This document shows, piece by piece, positions 42,333-50,092 of a stretch of 64,000 nucleotides of DNA (the first letter of the stretch is position 1; the number at the start of each line of letters is the position of its first letter). Origin of the DNA: Bacillota bacterium (GTDB lineage: Bacteria; Bacillota; Clostridia; Oscillospirales; Oscillospiraceae). The notes below the pieces were generated by a model. It was not told where the DNA came from, did not search any database, and saw only the letters and a list, made by a program, of their open reading frames with translations. The translations under genes were made by a program, and so were the position numbers. The stretch spans positions 55,631-119,630 of the forward strand of contig JAUMWD010000003.1 of NCBI GenBank assembly GCA_030529825.1. Reading direction: 5' to 3'.

Positions 42333-42350
42333 ACAGCAGGAGGTAATAAA

Positions 42351-42950
42351 ATGAATAACGGCAAACAAAGGGGAAGCACCCGCAGACTCACGGGACTTGC
42401 CATTTTTACCGCACTCATCATAGTGCTTCAGGTAATCTGCACCTTTGTGCGTTTCGGCCCGTTCTCCATAACACTGGCTCTTGCGCCCATGATAATCGGC
42501 GCCGCCATGTACGGAAGAAAAGCCGGCGCGTATTTAGGCTTTGTGTTTGGGCTTGTGGTGCTCATAACGGGACTCATGGGCTGGGACGGCGGCACTGTAA
42601 TGCTGCTTATGTCCCATAATGCTCTGGGCTGCGTGCTTATCTGCCTTGTAAAGGGTGTTGCCGCAGGCTGGGCGGCGGGACTCATTTATGAATGGCTTTC
42701 CAAGAAGAATGACCTTCCGGCGGTTATTACCGCAGGCATTGTTTGCCCCGTGGTAAATACCGGTTTGTTCATAGTGGGCATGCTGGTATTTTTCATGTCA
42801 ACGCTGGAAAGCTGGGCAGACGGCGAGGCCATGCTATATTACATCATATTCGGCCTTACGGGTGTGAACTTCCTTATTGAGCTTGCCGTAAACATGGTGC
42901 TTGCTTCGGGTATCACCCGAATTATCCGCGCAGGAAAAAATATGCATTGA
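42351..42950 (+). CDS. ECF transporter S component, probably for pantothenate
   Basis: This is the substrate-binding membrane subunit of an energy-coupling-factor vitamin importer. It has 199 residues and six hydrophobic segments; the N-terminal LTGLAIFTALIIVLQVI followed by FGPFSITLALAPMIIGAAMY is typical of S components (an Ala-rich helix 1 for contact with EcfT, then the PxxxG loop). Its operon partner, 9 nt downstream, is pantothenate kinase coaX, which makes pantothenate the most likely substrate. The shared EcfA/EcfT module is not in the window. AGGAGG precedes the ATG. Confidence 0.8.
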   Translation: MNNGKQRGSTRRLTGLAIFTALIIVLQVICTFVRFGPFSITLALAPMIIGAAMYGRKAGAYLGFVFGLVVLITGLMGWDGGTVMLLMSHNALGCVLICLVKGVAAGWAAGLIYEWLSKKNDLPAVITAGIVCPVVNTGLFIVGMLVFFMSTLESWADGEAMLYYIIFGLTGVNFLIELAVNMVLASGITRIIRAGKNMH

Positions 42951-42959
42951 GGTAGAGAA

Positions 42960-43736
42960 ATGATACTCACAATTGATGTAGGAAATACAAATATCGTACT
43001 GGGCGCCGTTGAAAACGGCAAGGTGCTTTCCACAGGCCGCATTGCCACAAAGCGTGACGACATGGCAAACGATTTTGCCCTGAAAATGCGTCAGGTCTGG
43101 GAGCTTGACGGCGTTGACTACACAAAGTTTGAGGGTGCTATCATATCCTCCGTTGTGCCGCAGGTAAATATCGCGCTGAAAAACGCAGTTAAAAAGCTCA
43201 CGGGCCTTGACTGCATGATAGTGGGCGCAGGCCTCAAGACCGGTATGAATGTGAAGATTGACGACCCGGGTACTTTGGGCGCTGACCTTATTACGGGCGC
43301 CGTGGGCGCTGTGTCCAAGTTCAAGCCGCCCATCGTATTTGCGGATATGGGTACCGCCACCACAATCATGGCCATCGACAGCGAAGGCGCATTCCGCGGC
43401 GGTGCAATCATTCCCGGCGTCAAGCTGTCCTACCGCGCCCTTTCCGCAGGAACAAGTCTTCTGCCCGAAATATCCATTGAGTCCCCCAAAAAGTGCATTG
43501 CTACCAATACCGTGGATTGTATGACCTCCGGCGCCGTGTACGGAGCCGCCGCAATGCTTGACGGCATGATTGAGCGCATGGAAGAGGAGCTGGGCGAACC
43601 CGTAACCGCCGTTGCCACCGGCGGCATCGCTCGGCATATTGCGCCTTACTGCAAGCGCAAAATCGAGTACGAGCCCGACCTGATTCTGCTGGGCCTTGAG
43701 ATTATCTACAAGAAAAACATTAAAAAGCGCAAATAA
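42960..43736 (+). CDS. coaX: Type III pantothenate kinase
   Basis: CoaX phosphorylates pantothenate, the first step of coenzyme A synthesis. It is an ASKHA-fold kinase: MILTIDVGNTNIVLG at the N-terminus (phosphate 1), pantothenate-contact DDPGTLGADLI, VFADMGTATTIMAID (phosphate 2) and GGAIIPGVKLS. VATGGIARHIA lies near the C-terminus. At 258 residues it is full length. This type is feedback-insensitive to CoA and needs a monovalent cation. With the ECF S component it forms an uptake-and-trap operon for pantothenate. Confidence 0.95.
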   Translation: MILTIDVGNTNIVLGAVENGKVLSTGRIATKRDDMANDFALKMRQVWELDGVDYTKFEGAIISSVVPQVNIALKNAVKKLTGLDCMIVGAGLKTGMNVKIDDPGTLGADLITGAVGAVSKFKPPIVFADMGTATTIMAIDSEGAFRGGAIIPGVKLSYRALSAGTSLLPEISIESPKKCIATNTVDCMTSGAVYGAAAMLDGMIERMEEELGEPVTAVATGGIARHIAPYCKRKIEYEPDLILLGLEIIYKKNIKKRK

Positions 43737-43766
43737 AAAACAGCCTCAAATGAGGCTGTTTTTTTA
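43735..43766. terminator. Bidirectional intrinsic terminator
   Basis: AAACAGCCTC and GAGGCTGTTT with an AAAT loop, with A/T runs both sides. It serves coaX and the convergent C39-like gene. Confidence 0.92.
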
Positions 43767-44252
43767 TTGCTTTTTCGGAAGATAGAAGCCGTAGATAAAG
43801 TGAAGTCTGTCGGGAATAAACTCCACGAGACTGCGTTTGCGGCACAGACCGGCGGCGTAGTTTACCGCCGTGTAGGCTTCTCCGTCAAACTTTACGGCAA
43901 TTGTGTGGGCGCCGCGGATAAAGGGCCTGTTCCAATAGGTAATGATGAAAACGCCCGGGGCTTTTATGCGGAGCAGTCTGCGGAGAAAACCGCCTTTAGA
44001 CTTAAATCCCCGTCTTTTAAGAAAGCGCCTCACATCCGGGGGAAGCGCGCCTAATCTCCCACCGGCAAGGAGTCCGCCGCCCCGGGAAAACTGCCTTTCA
44101 TAGTCTGAAATAATCTGGGAAAGGGGAATCCCCATGCCCAGCATTTCAAGGGCGTTGTAGGAGGCGATGGCGGCGCAGCCACTCTTGCCGAGTGTGGATT
44201 TGCCGTATTTTACATCACGGTATTTTTCGGAATTCTGGTTATAAATCAGCAT
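43764..44252 (-). CDS. C39-like (papain-fold) cysteine peptidase-like protein
   Basis: This 162-residue cytoplasmic protein has no signal peptide. It has the arrangement of a papain-fold catalytic triad: KSGCAAIASYNALEMLG (candidate Cys near residue 26), RGAHTIAVKFDGEAY (candidate His near 117) and VNYAAG (candidate Asn/Asp near 131). The middle region is glycine- and arginine-rich. It is related to C39-like domains of unknown function; whether it cleaves a peptide is not known. It overlaps the end of the metallo-hydrolase gene by 7 nt, so the two are translationally coupled. Confidence 0.6.
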   Translation of the reverse strand: MLIYNQNSEKYRDVKYGKSTLGKSGCAAIASYNALEMLGMGIPLSQIISDYERQFSRGGGLLAGGRLGALPPDVRRFLKRRGFKSKGGFLRRLLRIKAPGVFIITYWNRPFIRGAHTIAVKFDGEAYTAVNYAAGLCRKRSLVEFIPDRLHFIYGFYLPKKQ

Positions 44253-44857
44253 AGCTCAAACACCACAACAGACCGGGGAGTTTTACCGATATTCCAGGTG
44301 CTTCCCTCAAGGCGAAGCACCTTGCTTTCGTGGTAAAGCGAAAGAAAATCGTCAACCTCCGCAACATTCTGAAGCCCTGCGTTTCCCGTTTTGTAGTGCA
44401 TGGGAACAATGAAACTCGGCAGGAGCTTTTCGCAGACCATTTTTGCGGTCCTCGCGTCAACGGTGTAGACACCGCCAACGGGCATAAGGGCAATGTCAAT
44501 GCTGCCCAGCTCGCGGAGCTGCGCTCGGCTCAACTCGTGACCTAAATCGCCGAAATGGGCGACACGCAGGCCCTCTGCCTCAATGACTGTGATGAGGTTT
44601 TTGCCGCGCTTGAGGCCCATGACCTCGTCGTGGAAGCAGGCCACCTGCGTCATTCTGAAGGTCGGGGTGTTTCCCGTAAGCGTCACAAGTCCTGCGGCGC
44701 TGTGGTCGCCGTGACCGTGGCTGCATACCACTGCGTCGGCGCATATTTCGGGAAGAGTGAGATTGGGCAGATAGTTGCTTTCATAGGGGTCAAAAACCAC
44801 GCTGCCCTCTGCGGTTTCGAGCTTGAAGCAGGCGTGACCGTACCATGTGAGCTTCAT
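44246..44857 (-). CDS. UlaG/COG2220-type metallo-beta-lactamase-fold hydrolase
   Basis: This 203-residue soluble MBL-fold protein begins MKLTWYGHACFKLETAEG, the N-terminus typical of UPF0173/UlaG-like hydrolases, and has the metal motif CSHGHGDHSAAG, then FGDLGHELS and PMHYKTGNAG for further ligands. Family members include lactonases and phosphodiesterases; no substrate can be assigned. The ATG at 44857 has AAAGGAG 8 nt upstream. It is the first gene of a two-gene operon with the C39-like protein (7-nt overlap). Confidence 0.88.
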   Translation of the reverse strand: MKLTWYGHACFKLETAEGSVVFDPYESNYLPNLTLPEICADAVVCSHGHGDHSAAGLVTLTGNTPTFRMTQVACFHDEVMGLKRGKNLITVIEAEGLRVAHFGDLGHELSRAQLRELGSIDIALMPVGGVYTVDARTAKMVCEKLLPSFIVPMHYKTGNAGLQNVAEVDDFLSLYHESKVLRLEGSTWNIGKTPRSVVVFELC

Positions 44858-44877
44858 TTTACCAACTCCTTTGCTCC

Positions 44878-44906
44878 AGTTTAGCAGAATGTAATTTTCT
44901 CTGCAA
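44878..44906 (-). promoter_or_regulatory. Predicted promoter of the metallo-hydrolase/C39-like operon
   Basis: Minus strand: TTGCAG, 17-nt spacer, TAAACT, starting right after the terminator of the upstream lipoprotein gene. Confidence 0.6.
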
Positions 44907-44907
44907 T

Positions 44908-44938
44908 AAAAAATCCACCGCGTAAGCGGTGGATTTTT
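44908..44938 (-). terminator. Intrinsic terminator of the lipoprotein operon
   Basis: AAATCCACCGC and GCGGTGGATTT with a GTAA loop and A/T runs. Confidence 0.92.
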
Positions 44939-44942
44939 GCTG

Positions 44943-45425
44943 TTAGATTTCGAAGCAGCCTTCAAAGGCAGTCTTTGCGGCGCTTATGGTATCGCTGTCA
45001 AGGATTGCGTACATGACATAATCGCCCAAAACCCATACCTGTGCATTCTGAAGCTTGGGATGTTCGGTGGGAAGATACTCGTCCATCCAAATCATCTCGC
45101 GATATTCGAGATAGTCTTCAAGTGCAGCCTTCATGGCTTCAACATCATCGGTCTTGAAAATGCCGTATTCATCAATGTTGGTGCCGACCTTTGAGATTTT
45201 TGCTACGCATTCGCTGTAGCTGTCGGCGGAGATTTTCATGGTGTTCTGAATGTAGGAATCGGGAATGTCCTGCATGTCTTCGTTGCCAACGGCGCCGTTT
45301 GCGGCGGCGGAAATCACATCCATGCCGGGATCATTGGACACAACAGCGGTGCCGCTGTGACCGCAGGCTGCGCAGAGGCACAGCACTGTGAGGAGGGAAA
45401 GAATAAGAGCAATGTATTTTTTCAT
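44943..45425 (-). CDS. DUF4358-like lipoprotein
   Basis: This exported lipoprotein has 160 residues. The signal peptide MKKYIALILSLLTVLCLCAAC ends in a lipobox with Cys21 for lipid attachment. The mature part has the DUF4358 pattern: VEAMKAALEDYLEYREMI, then AQVWVLGDYVMYAILD near the C-terminus. Function is unknown. It follows the SGNH lipoprotein by 11 nt, with AAGGAG between them. In other Clostridia such proteins often sit beside SGNH hydrolases and MBOAT acyltransferases; no MBOAT gene is here. Confidence 0.82.
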   Translation of the reverse strand: MKKYIALILSLLTVLCLCAACGHSGTAVVSNDPGMDVISAAANGAVGNEDMQDIPDSYIQNTMKISADSYSECVAKISKVGTNIDEYGIFKTDDVEAMKAALEDYLEYREMIWMDEYLPTEHPKLQNAQVWVLGDYVMYAILDSDTISAAKTAFEGCFEI

Positions 45426-45436
45426 TTCGCTACTCC

Positions 45437-46213
45437 TTACAGGGCGTGGGTGCGGAGGTAGTTGAGGACAACATTGAAGCCGGCGGGGCTGAGGTGGAGA
45501 CCGTCGCCGTTGCCGTATTCTGCAACGAGGTAGCCGTTTGCGTCCTTGAGAACGGTGGCAGAGTCAATGTAGTGAGTGCCGGTGGCTTCTGCAATGTCGT
45601 AAACCCACATATTTGCGGTGTTGATCTTTGCGTTGTTGATGCCGTTGTCCTTTGCTTCGTAGGAGGCCTCAACGGGATAGATGGAGTTGCAGATAATCTT
45701 GGTATCGGGGCTTGCGGCCTGGATGCGATGAATGAGGTCGATGTACTCGGTCTTGAAGGAGTCCTCGTCCATCATGGCAACGCCGTTTACACCGATGGTG
45801 AGCACGAGATACTCGGGCTGTGCGTCCTTAACTGCGTCAACAATGGGAATTTCTGCGCCGGTCTTGGGGTAAACGATGGTGGCAAAGCTCTGGTTGAAGA
45901 GAGCAAGAGTGCCGCTGGAGGGAGTCCAGACCTGGGAATCGTTTACAATGCTGTAGGCCTTGAGACCGTAGGTGGTGCTGTCGCCGATGAAGACGAGCTT
46001 GTCGATGTATTCCTGACCTGCGTCAGCGGTCTGGGGCAGCCATGTAGGAATGGTTTCAGAGGAGGGGAGGGGCTCTGCGGTGCTCACACCTCCGTTGTCG
46101 GCAGGAGCTGCGGACTCAACGGGATTGGTGTCCTCACCGTCGTCTCCGCCGCAGGCAGCAAAGAGGCAAAGGCACATCATAAGTGCGAGAATAAGTGCGA
46201 TTGTTCTTTTCAT
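45437..46213 (-). CDS. SGNH/GDSL-hydrolase lipoprotein
   Basis: This is a surface-anchored esterase-like protein of 258 residues. The signal peptide ends in the lipobox LFAAC (Cys21), followed by a Ser/Pro/Ala-rich linker to about residue 65. The catalytic domain has LVFIGDSTTYGLKAY (Ser in GDS), YLVLTIGVNGVAMMD (block III, Asn in GVNG) and GDGLHLSPAGFNVV (Asp and His). It probably acts on acylated cell-wall or surface glycan; the exact substrate is inferred only. It is first in the operon with the DUF4358-like lipoprotein. Confidence 0.88.
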   Translation of the reverse strand: MKRTIALILALMMCLCLFAACGGDDGEDTNPVESAAPADNGGVSTAEPLPSSETIPTWLPQTADAGQEYIDKLVFIGDSTTYGLKAYSIVNDSQVWTPSSGTLALFNQSFATIVYPKTGAEIPIVDAVKDAQPEYLVLTIGVNGVAMMDEDSFKTEYIDLIHRIQAASPDTKIICNSIYPVEASYEAKDNGINNAKINTANMWVYDIAEATGTHYIDSATVLKDANGYLVAEYGNGDGLHLSPAGFNVVLNYLRTHAL

Positions 46214-46290
46214 GTTTTCTCACTTTCCGAACTTTTGGAAGTTCAATGAATTTGGCTTTAAAGGGCAGAATGCTTTTCTGCCGTTTGTCA

Positions 46291-46329
46291 ATCATACATG
46301 AACAGAATAGCTGCTGATTTATGTATGAT
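46291..46329. repeat. Inverted repeat in the lipoprotein operon leader
   Basis: ATCATACAT and ATGTATGAT are separated by 21 bp, about 10-50 nt downstream of the predicted start point of the SGNH lipoprotein operon. It could be an operator or a leader hairpin. Confidence 0.4.
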
Positions 46330-46345
46330 GCAATTCTAAATTATC

Positions 46346-46374
46346 ATTATACAGCACAAAGACGAAAAGAACAA
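46346..46374 (-). promoter_or_regulatory. Predicted promoter of the lipoprotein operon
   Basis: Minus strand: TTGTTC (weak -35), 17-nt spacer, perfect TATAAT. It would give a long leader of about 125 nt with several small hairpins. Confidence 0.5.
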
Positions 46375-46384
46375 GACGAAGCTG

Positions 46385-46417
46385 AAAAAAGACGGCAGAA
46401 ATATCTGCCGTCTTTTT
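46385..46417 (-). terminator. Intrinsic terminator of spoVT
   Basis: AAAAAGACGGCAGA and TCTGCCGTCTTTTT with an AATA loop. Confidence 0.92.
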
Positions 46418-46956
46418 CAAGTCTCCATTTGCTTGCCGAGGAATGCGGCAACGGTCTGAGCGAGCTTGGTTTCAAGCTCGCCGGCATTTTCAGAGCCTCG
46501 CGGGGCAAGGAAAAGCACACAGCCCATAACATCGCCCTCGGAAATGATGGGGGCGGCGATGCATATGCCGAAGCGGTCGTCGGAATCGCTCACGGGAGTT
46601 GCGGCTGCTCCGCTGTGGCGGAAGATTCCGCGGTTTTCCATGATGGATTCCAAGGCGGAGGAAATTGGCTTTTCAAAAAGCTCGCGCTTTGCTCCGCCGG
46701 CAATGGCAACAACGATGTCGCGGTCACAGATTGCGGCAATGCGCCCCGTGGACTTGTACAGACTGTCGCAGATTTGCGCCGCAAAATCCGTGATTTCCCC
46801 CATGGGGGAGTATTTCTTGAAAATGACCTCACCGTCACGGTCGGTGAAAATCTCCAGCGGGTCGCCCTCGCGGATGCGCATTGTGCGGCGGATCTCCTTG
46901 GGTATTACCACTCTGCCCAGGTCGTCTATTCTTCGGACTATACCGGTAGCTTTCAT
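46417..46956 (-). CDS. spoVT: Stage V sporulation regulator SpoVT
   Basis: SpoVT is the AbrB-type DNA-binding regulator that tunes late forespore (sigma-G) gene expression. The N-terminal swapped-hairpin domain is MKATGIVRRIDDLGRVVIPK and IRRTMRIREGDPLEIFTDRD (residues 1-50). The C-terminal GAF-like domain (about 55-178), with GICIAAPIISEGDVMGC, distinguishes SpoVT from short AbrB. At 180 residues it is full length. The ATG at 46956 has AAGGAG 9 nt upstream. No clear sigma-G promoter could be assigned upstream. Confidence 0.94.
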   Translation of the reverse strand: MKATGIVRRIDDLGRVVIPKEIRRTMRIREGDPLEIFTDRDGEVIFKKYSPMGEITDFAAQICDSLYKSTGRIAAICDRDIVVAIAGGAKRELFEKPISSALESIMENRGIFRHSGAAATPVSDSDDRFGICIAAPIISEGDVMGCVLFLAPRGSENAGELETKLAQTVAAFLGKQMET

Positions 46957-46982
46957 GTTTCTTTCTCCTTGTACCATAAAAA

Positions 46983-47008
46983 TGTTTGCAATGCTATTGT
47001 TTGCAAAC
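46983..47008. repeat. TGTTTGCAA direct repeats upstream of spoVT
   Basis: Two TGTTTGCAA copies (46983 and 46998) start 15 bp apart; the second lies within the perfect palindrome GTTTGCAAAC (46999-47008). They lie 27-52 bp before the spoVT start and may be a regulator-binding region. Confidence 0.4.
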
Positions 47009-47108
47009 AGCGGGATAATATGCACACGGCAAATATGACTGGCTGCAAAACGAAATTTGCAGAGGTGGAAAAATAAGCAAAAACACTGCGTTTTGCCATT
47101 GCAAAGGT

Positions 47109-47137
47109 TTGACTCATATATTATATAGTGATAAAAT
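47109..47137 (+). promoter_or_regulatory. Predicted promoter of the polysaccharide operon
   Basis: TTGACT, 17-nt spacer, TAAAAT, 45 nt before the first gene. No other promoter or terminator is evident over the next 15 kb, so the cluster is likely one long transcript. Confidence 0.7.
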
Positions 47138-47181
47138 AAAATGATTTAATATGGCTTCATATGCCTATACAGAGGTTTGAC

Positions 47182-47835
47182 ATGAAACGCAAAGAAACAT
47201 TCTACGAAAAATACATAAAACGCAGTATTGATTTCTGCGGTGCGTTAGCGGCAATTCTGCTGCTTGCAATCCCTATGCTTGTGATTGCGGTGCTGGTTCG
47301 AGTAAAACTTGGAAGCCCCGTTTTGTACAGCGCAACACGCATCGGCAAGGGAGAAAAACCGTTCAAGATGTACAAGTTCCGCAGCATGACCAATGAGTGT
47401 GATGAAAACGGCGAGCTTCTGCCTGACACTCAGCGCATGACAAAGTTCGGGAATATCCTGCGTTCCACCTCAGCAGACGAACTGCCCGAGCTGTTTGCAA
47501 TCCTTAAGGGCGATATGGCGTTTATCGGCCCTCGGCCTATGCCGTTGGAGTATCTGGAATACTTCACTGAGGACGAGGCACTTCGCCACAGCTGCCGCGG
47601 CGGTATGTCGGGACTTGCTCAGATAAACGGCAGAACAAGTATCACTTGGGACGAAAAGTTTGCTTATGATATCGAATATGCAAAGAATATGTCTTTCAAG
47701 CAAGACTTTATAATTTTCTTTACTACCATAAAAAAGGTCTTTGTCAGAGAAGATGTGGGAGCGCCCGAGGAAGGCGCAAACCTGAGTTTGTATGACATAA
47801 GAGATGTGCAGCGTCCCGAATTGGTGAATAAGTGA
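47182..47835 (+). CDS. Initiating phosphoglycosyl transferase (PglC/WcaJ-type bacterial sugar transferase)
   Basis: This monotopic enzyme transfers a sugar-1-phosphate from a UDP-sugar to undecaprenyl phosphate, starting the repeat unit. It has 217 residues. The re-entrant membrane helix is at about 17-40 (ALAAILLLAIPMLVIAVLV). Catalytic motifs are MYKFRSMT, the Asp-Glu dyad in SADELPELFAI, and KGDMAFIGPRPMPLEY. There is no large N-terminal TM domain, so it is the minimal PglC-like form. Start: the ATG at 47182 with AGAGG 6 nt upstream. It heads the polysaccharide operon. Confidence 0.92.
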   Translation: MKRKETFYEKYIKRSIDFCGALAAILLLAIPMLVIAVLVRVKLGSPVLYSATRIGKGEKPFKMYKFRSMTNECDENGELLPDTQRMTKFGNILRSTSADELPELFAILKGDMAFIGPRPMPLEYLEYFTEDEALRHSCRGGMSGLAQINGRTSITWDEKFAYDIEYAKNMSFKQDFIIFFTTIKKVFVREDVGAPEEGANLSLYDIRDVQRPELVNK

Positions 47836-47846
47836 GGGCAGAGATT

Positions 47847-49037
47847 ATGAAAAGACTGATGATTTTAGGGGCAGGACCCAATCAGATTCCGCTTATAAAG
47901 GCTGCAAAGAAGAACGGCTATTATGTAATAGCCTGCGATTATAATGAGAATGCACCCGGCGTTAAGCTTGCGGACGAGCTGTGCCTTGCAAGCATTATGG
48001 ACAGGGATGCTGTTCTTGAAAAGGCAAAAGAATTAAAGCTTGACGGTATTATTTCCAATTCTGAGCCTGCAATGCCCATCGTCGCCTATGTCGGCAATGC
48101 CCTCGGATTGCCTTCAAACGATTATGAAACAGTAGCGGCGATGACAAATAAGTTCAAGTTCCGCACATTGCTCAAGCAAAACGGATTTACGGTTCCGGGC
48201 TTCGGAGTTGCCGACAGTCTTGAAAAGGCAAAGGAGCTGTTCAACGGACTCAACAAGCCCGTGCTTATAAAGCCTGCCGCATCCTCGGGAAGCCGCGGCG
48301 TTGTAAAGGTGTTCAGTGAAGAACAGCTCAAGCCTGTGTTTGACGATGCCGTAAGATATTCCCGCACAAATGAAGTTATCCTTGAGGAGTACATTGACAA
48401 CACCTGCAGCCATCTTATAGCGGGCGATATTTTCGTGCAGGACGAAAAGGTAATCTTCTGGGGAGCTATGGACAGTCTGCGCGGAGAGCCTTATCCGTTC
48501 AATCCTCTGGGAGAAGCGTATCCTCCCGATATTGATGATAAGAGCCTGAAAGCGATAAAGGACGAAATATCAACTGCGGTTAAAAAGCTGCACATAAAGT
48601 TCTCGGCAATCAATATTGAGGTAATCATTGACCGCGACGGAAAAGTCTGCTTCATAGAACTCAATCCGCGAAACGGCGGCAACAGAATCCCCGAGGCACT
48701 TATTTACTCCACGGGCTTTGATGTTTTTGATGCAACAGTACGCGCTGCAGTGGGAGAAACGGTGCAAGCCTATGAACCTACTGCTGACGAGCGCCCCAGT
48801 GCAACCTATATGGTGCACAGTATGCAGACGGGTGTTCTCAAATCCGTAAGCTTTTCCGAAGAACTTAAGAAATACATCAGAGATTACTATCCCGATGAAG
48901 AACCTGGTGCGTCGGTGGAGCCCTTTGTAAACTCCGATAAGCGTATAGGTGTGCTGGTTATGGTGTTTGACTCCGTACAGCAGCGCAATGAAATAATGGC
49001 AAATATAGAAGACCATGTTTTTGTTGAGGTCGAATGA
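47847..49037 (+). CDS. ATP-grasp-domain carboxylate ligase
   Basis: This 396-residue ATP-grasp enzyme should activate a carboxylate with ATP and couple it to an amine or other nucleophile. It has a pre-ATP-grasp Rossmann-like domain (LMILGAGPNQIPLIKAAKK), the ATP-binding VLIKPAASSGSRGVVK, the lid Glu region VILEEYIDN, and the metal motif FIELNPRNGGNRIP. The ATG at 47847 has GAGGG 8 nt upstream; it just follows the transferase stop. Within this operon it might attach an amino acid to a sugar or make the amino-acyl precursor for the decoration enzymes next to it. The substrate is unknown. Confidence 0.88.
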   Translation: MKRLMILGAGPNQIPLIKAAKKNGYYVIACDYNENAPGVKLADELCLASIMDRDAVLEKAKELKLDGIISNSEPAMPIVAYVGNALGLPSNDYETVAAMTNKFKFRTLLKQNGFTVPGFGVADSLEKAKELFNGLNKPVLIKPAASSGSRGVVKVFSEEQLKPVFDDAVRYSRTNEVILEEYIDNTCSHLIAGDIFVQDEKVIFWGAMDSLRGEPYPFNPLGEAYPPDIDDKSLKAIKDEISTAVKKLHIKFSAINIEVIIDRDGKVCFIELNPRNGGNRIPEALIYSTGFDVFDATVRAAVGETVQAYEPTADERPSATYMVHSMQTGVLKSVSFSEELKKYIRDYYPDEEPGASVEPFVNSDKRIGVLVMVFDSVQQRNEIMANIEDHVFVEVE

Positions 49038-50092
49038 TGGAAATAGGAAGTGTGTTCTGGTCAGCTCCGCTGAGCGAAAAAAAGAATAACCTGCTTGTAG
49101 GCAATATGCGTCACGCCATGTCAGGACGAGCAGCACTGGAGCTTGTTGCCGCAGACCTGAAAATTGAACGGGGTGCAAAGAGCATCTATATGCCTGCATA
49201 CTGCTGCGACTCCATGCTTGAACCCTTCAAAAAGCAGGGCTACGAGATAAAGCTATATGCCGTGGAGCCGTACAGCAAAACCGTTCACCGTCAGGTGTTC
49301 ACCGACCACGGCTGCGATGCAATATTGCTGCTGGACTACTTCGGCTTTGATTCTGAGGAGACCGCGGTTTTTGCCATGGCGGAAAAGCTCAGAGGCACTG
49401 CGGTTATTGTTGACTGCGTGCAGTCTGTATTTTCAAAAACCGCCGCAGCGGAATATGCGGACTACACCGTAACCAGCTGGCGCAAGTGGTTTTTCTCATG
49501 CGCGGCGACTGCGGAGAAAAAGTGCGGCGAGTGGGTAGTTCCCGAATTGACAAAAAGCTGCGAAAAGCGCATAGCTTTGTTACGCGAGGCAGCAGAGCTT
49601 AAGGAAGCATACATAGAAAAAGGACTTGGCGACAAACAGAGCTTTCGGGCCCTTTTCGGAGAAGCTGAAGAGCTGCTGGATGAAGATTTTTCCGGTTATG
49701 CAGCCGAAGAAAGAAGCCTGAATGAGCTTGAATATCTGGATGTTGACTTCGTCGTGTCGCGGCGCAGGGAGAATGCGAAGCTTATTATGGATGAGCTGAA
49801 AACGCTGCCGCGGGAGATAATACGACCAATGTATGAAAAGCTGGGCGACAACGATGTTCCGCTGTATGTGCCGGTACTTGTAAAGCCGGAGCTGCGGAGA
49901 GAGCTGCAGCAGTATCTCGCACGCAGTGAGGTGTATTGCCCGATACACTGGCCCTCAGAGCTGGGCGGAGCAAACAAGCTCTACGACGGCGAGCTGTCAA
50001 TAGTCTGCGACCAGCGCTATGGCATTGATGATATAAAACGAGAAATGACTGTTATCAGGGAGTATATGACAGACAATGGATATTTACTTTAA
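49034..50092 (+). CDS. DegT/DnrJ-like PLP-dependent aminotransferase family protein
   Basis: This 352-residue fold-type-I protein has SGRAALELVAADL (cofactor phosphate end), YMPAYCCDSMLEPFKKQGYE, ILLLDYFGFDSE, VIVDCVQSVFSK (Asp to the PLP ring nitrogen) and TVTSWRKWF, whose Lys is the likely Schiff-base residue. It differs from typical sugar aminotransferases, for example in lacking the usual AAH motif. It may aminate a sugar or act in an amino-acid-related step. The ATGATG start overlaps the ATP-grasp stop, and its own end overlaps the next gene by 17 nt, so the three are tightly coupled. Confidence 0.75.
   Translation: MMEIGSVFWSAPLSEKKNNLLVGNMRHAMSGRAALELVAADLKIERGAKSIYMPAYCCDSMLEPFKKQGYEIKLYAVEPYSKTVHRQVFTDHGCDAILLLDYFGFDSEETAVFAMAEKLRGTAVIVDCVQSVFSKTAAAEYADYTVTSWRKWFFSCAATAEKKCGEWVVPELTKSCEKRIALLREAAELKEAYIEKGLGDKQSFRALFGEAEELLDEDFSGYAAEERSLNELEYLDVDFVVSRRRENAKLIMDELKTLPREIIRPMYEKLGDNDVPLYVPVLVKPELRRELQQYLARSEVYCPIHWPSELGGANKLYDGELSIVCDQRYGIDDIKREMTVIREYMTDNGYLL

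Noticed and set aside
42292..42350. Known riboswitch (preQ1, TPP, guanidine classes) before the ECF gene
   Set aside because: The leader is too short and lacks the conserved nucleotides of the classes I could compare by eye. Recorded only as a hairpin.
43744..43766. The many strong inverted repeats (4246, 8769, 12917, 22723, 24591, 29658, 33112, 39763, 43738 and others) as a repeat family or mobile element
   Set aside because: Each stem has a different sequence, follows a stop codon and ends in a T-run; they are ordinary terminators.
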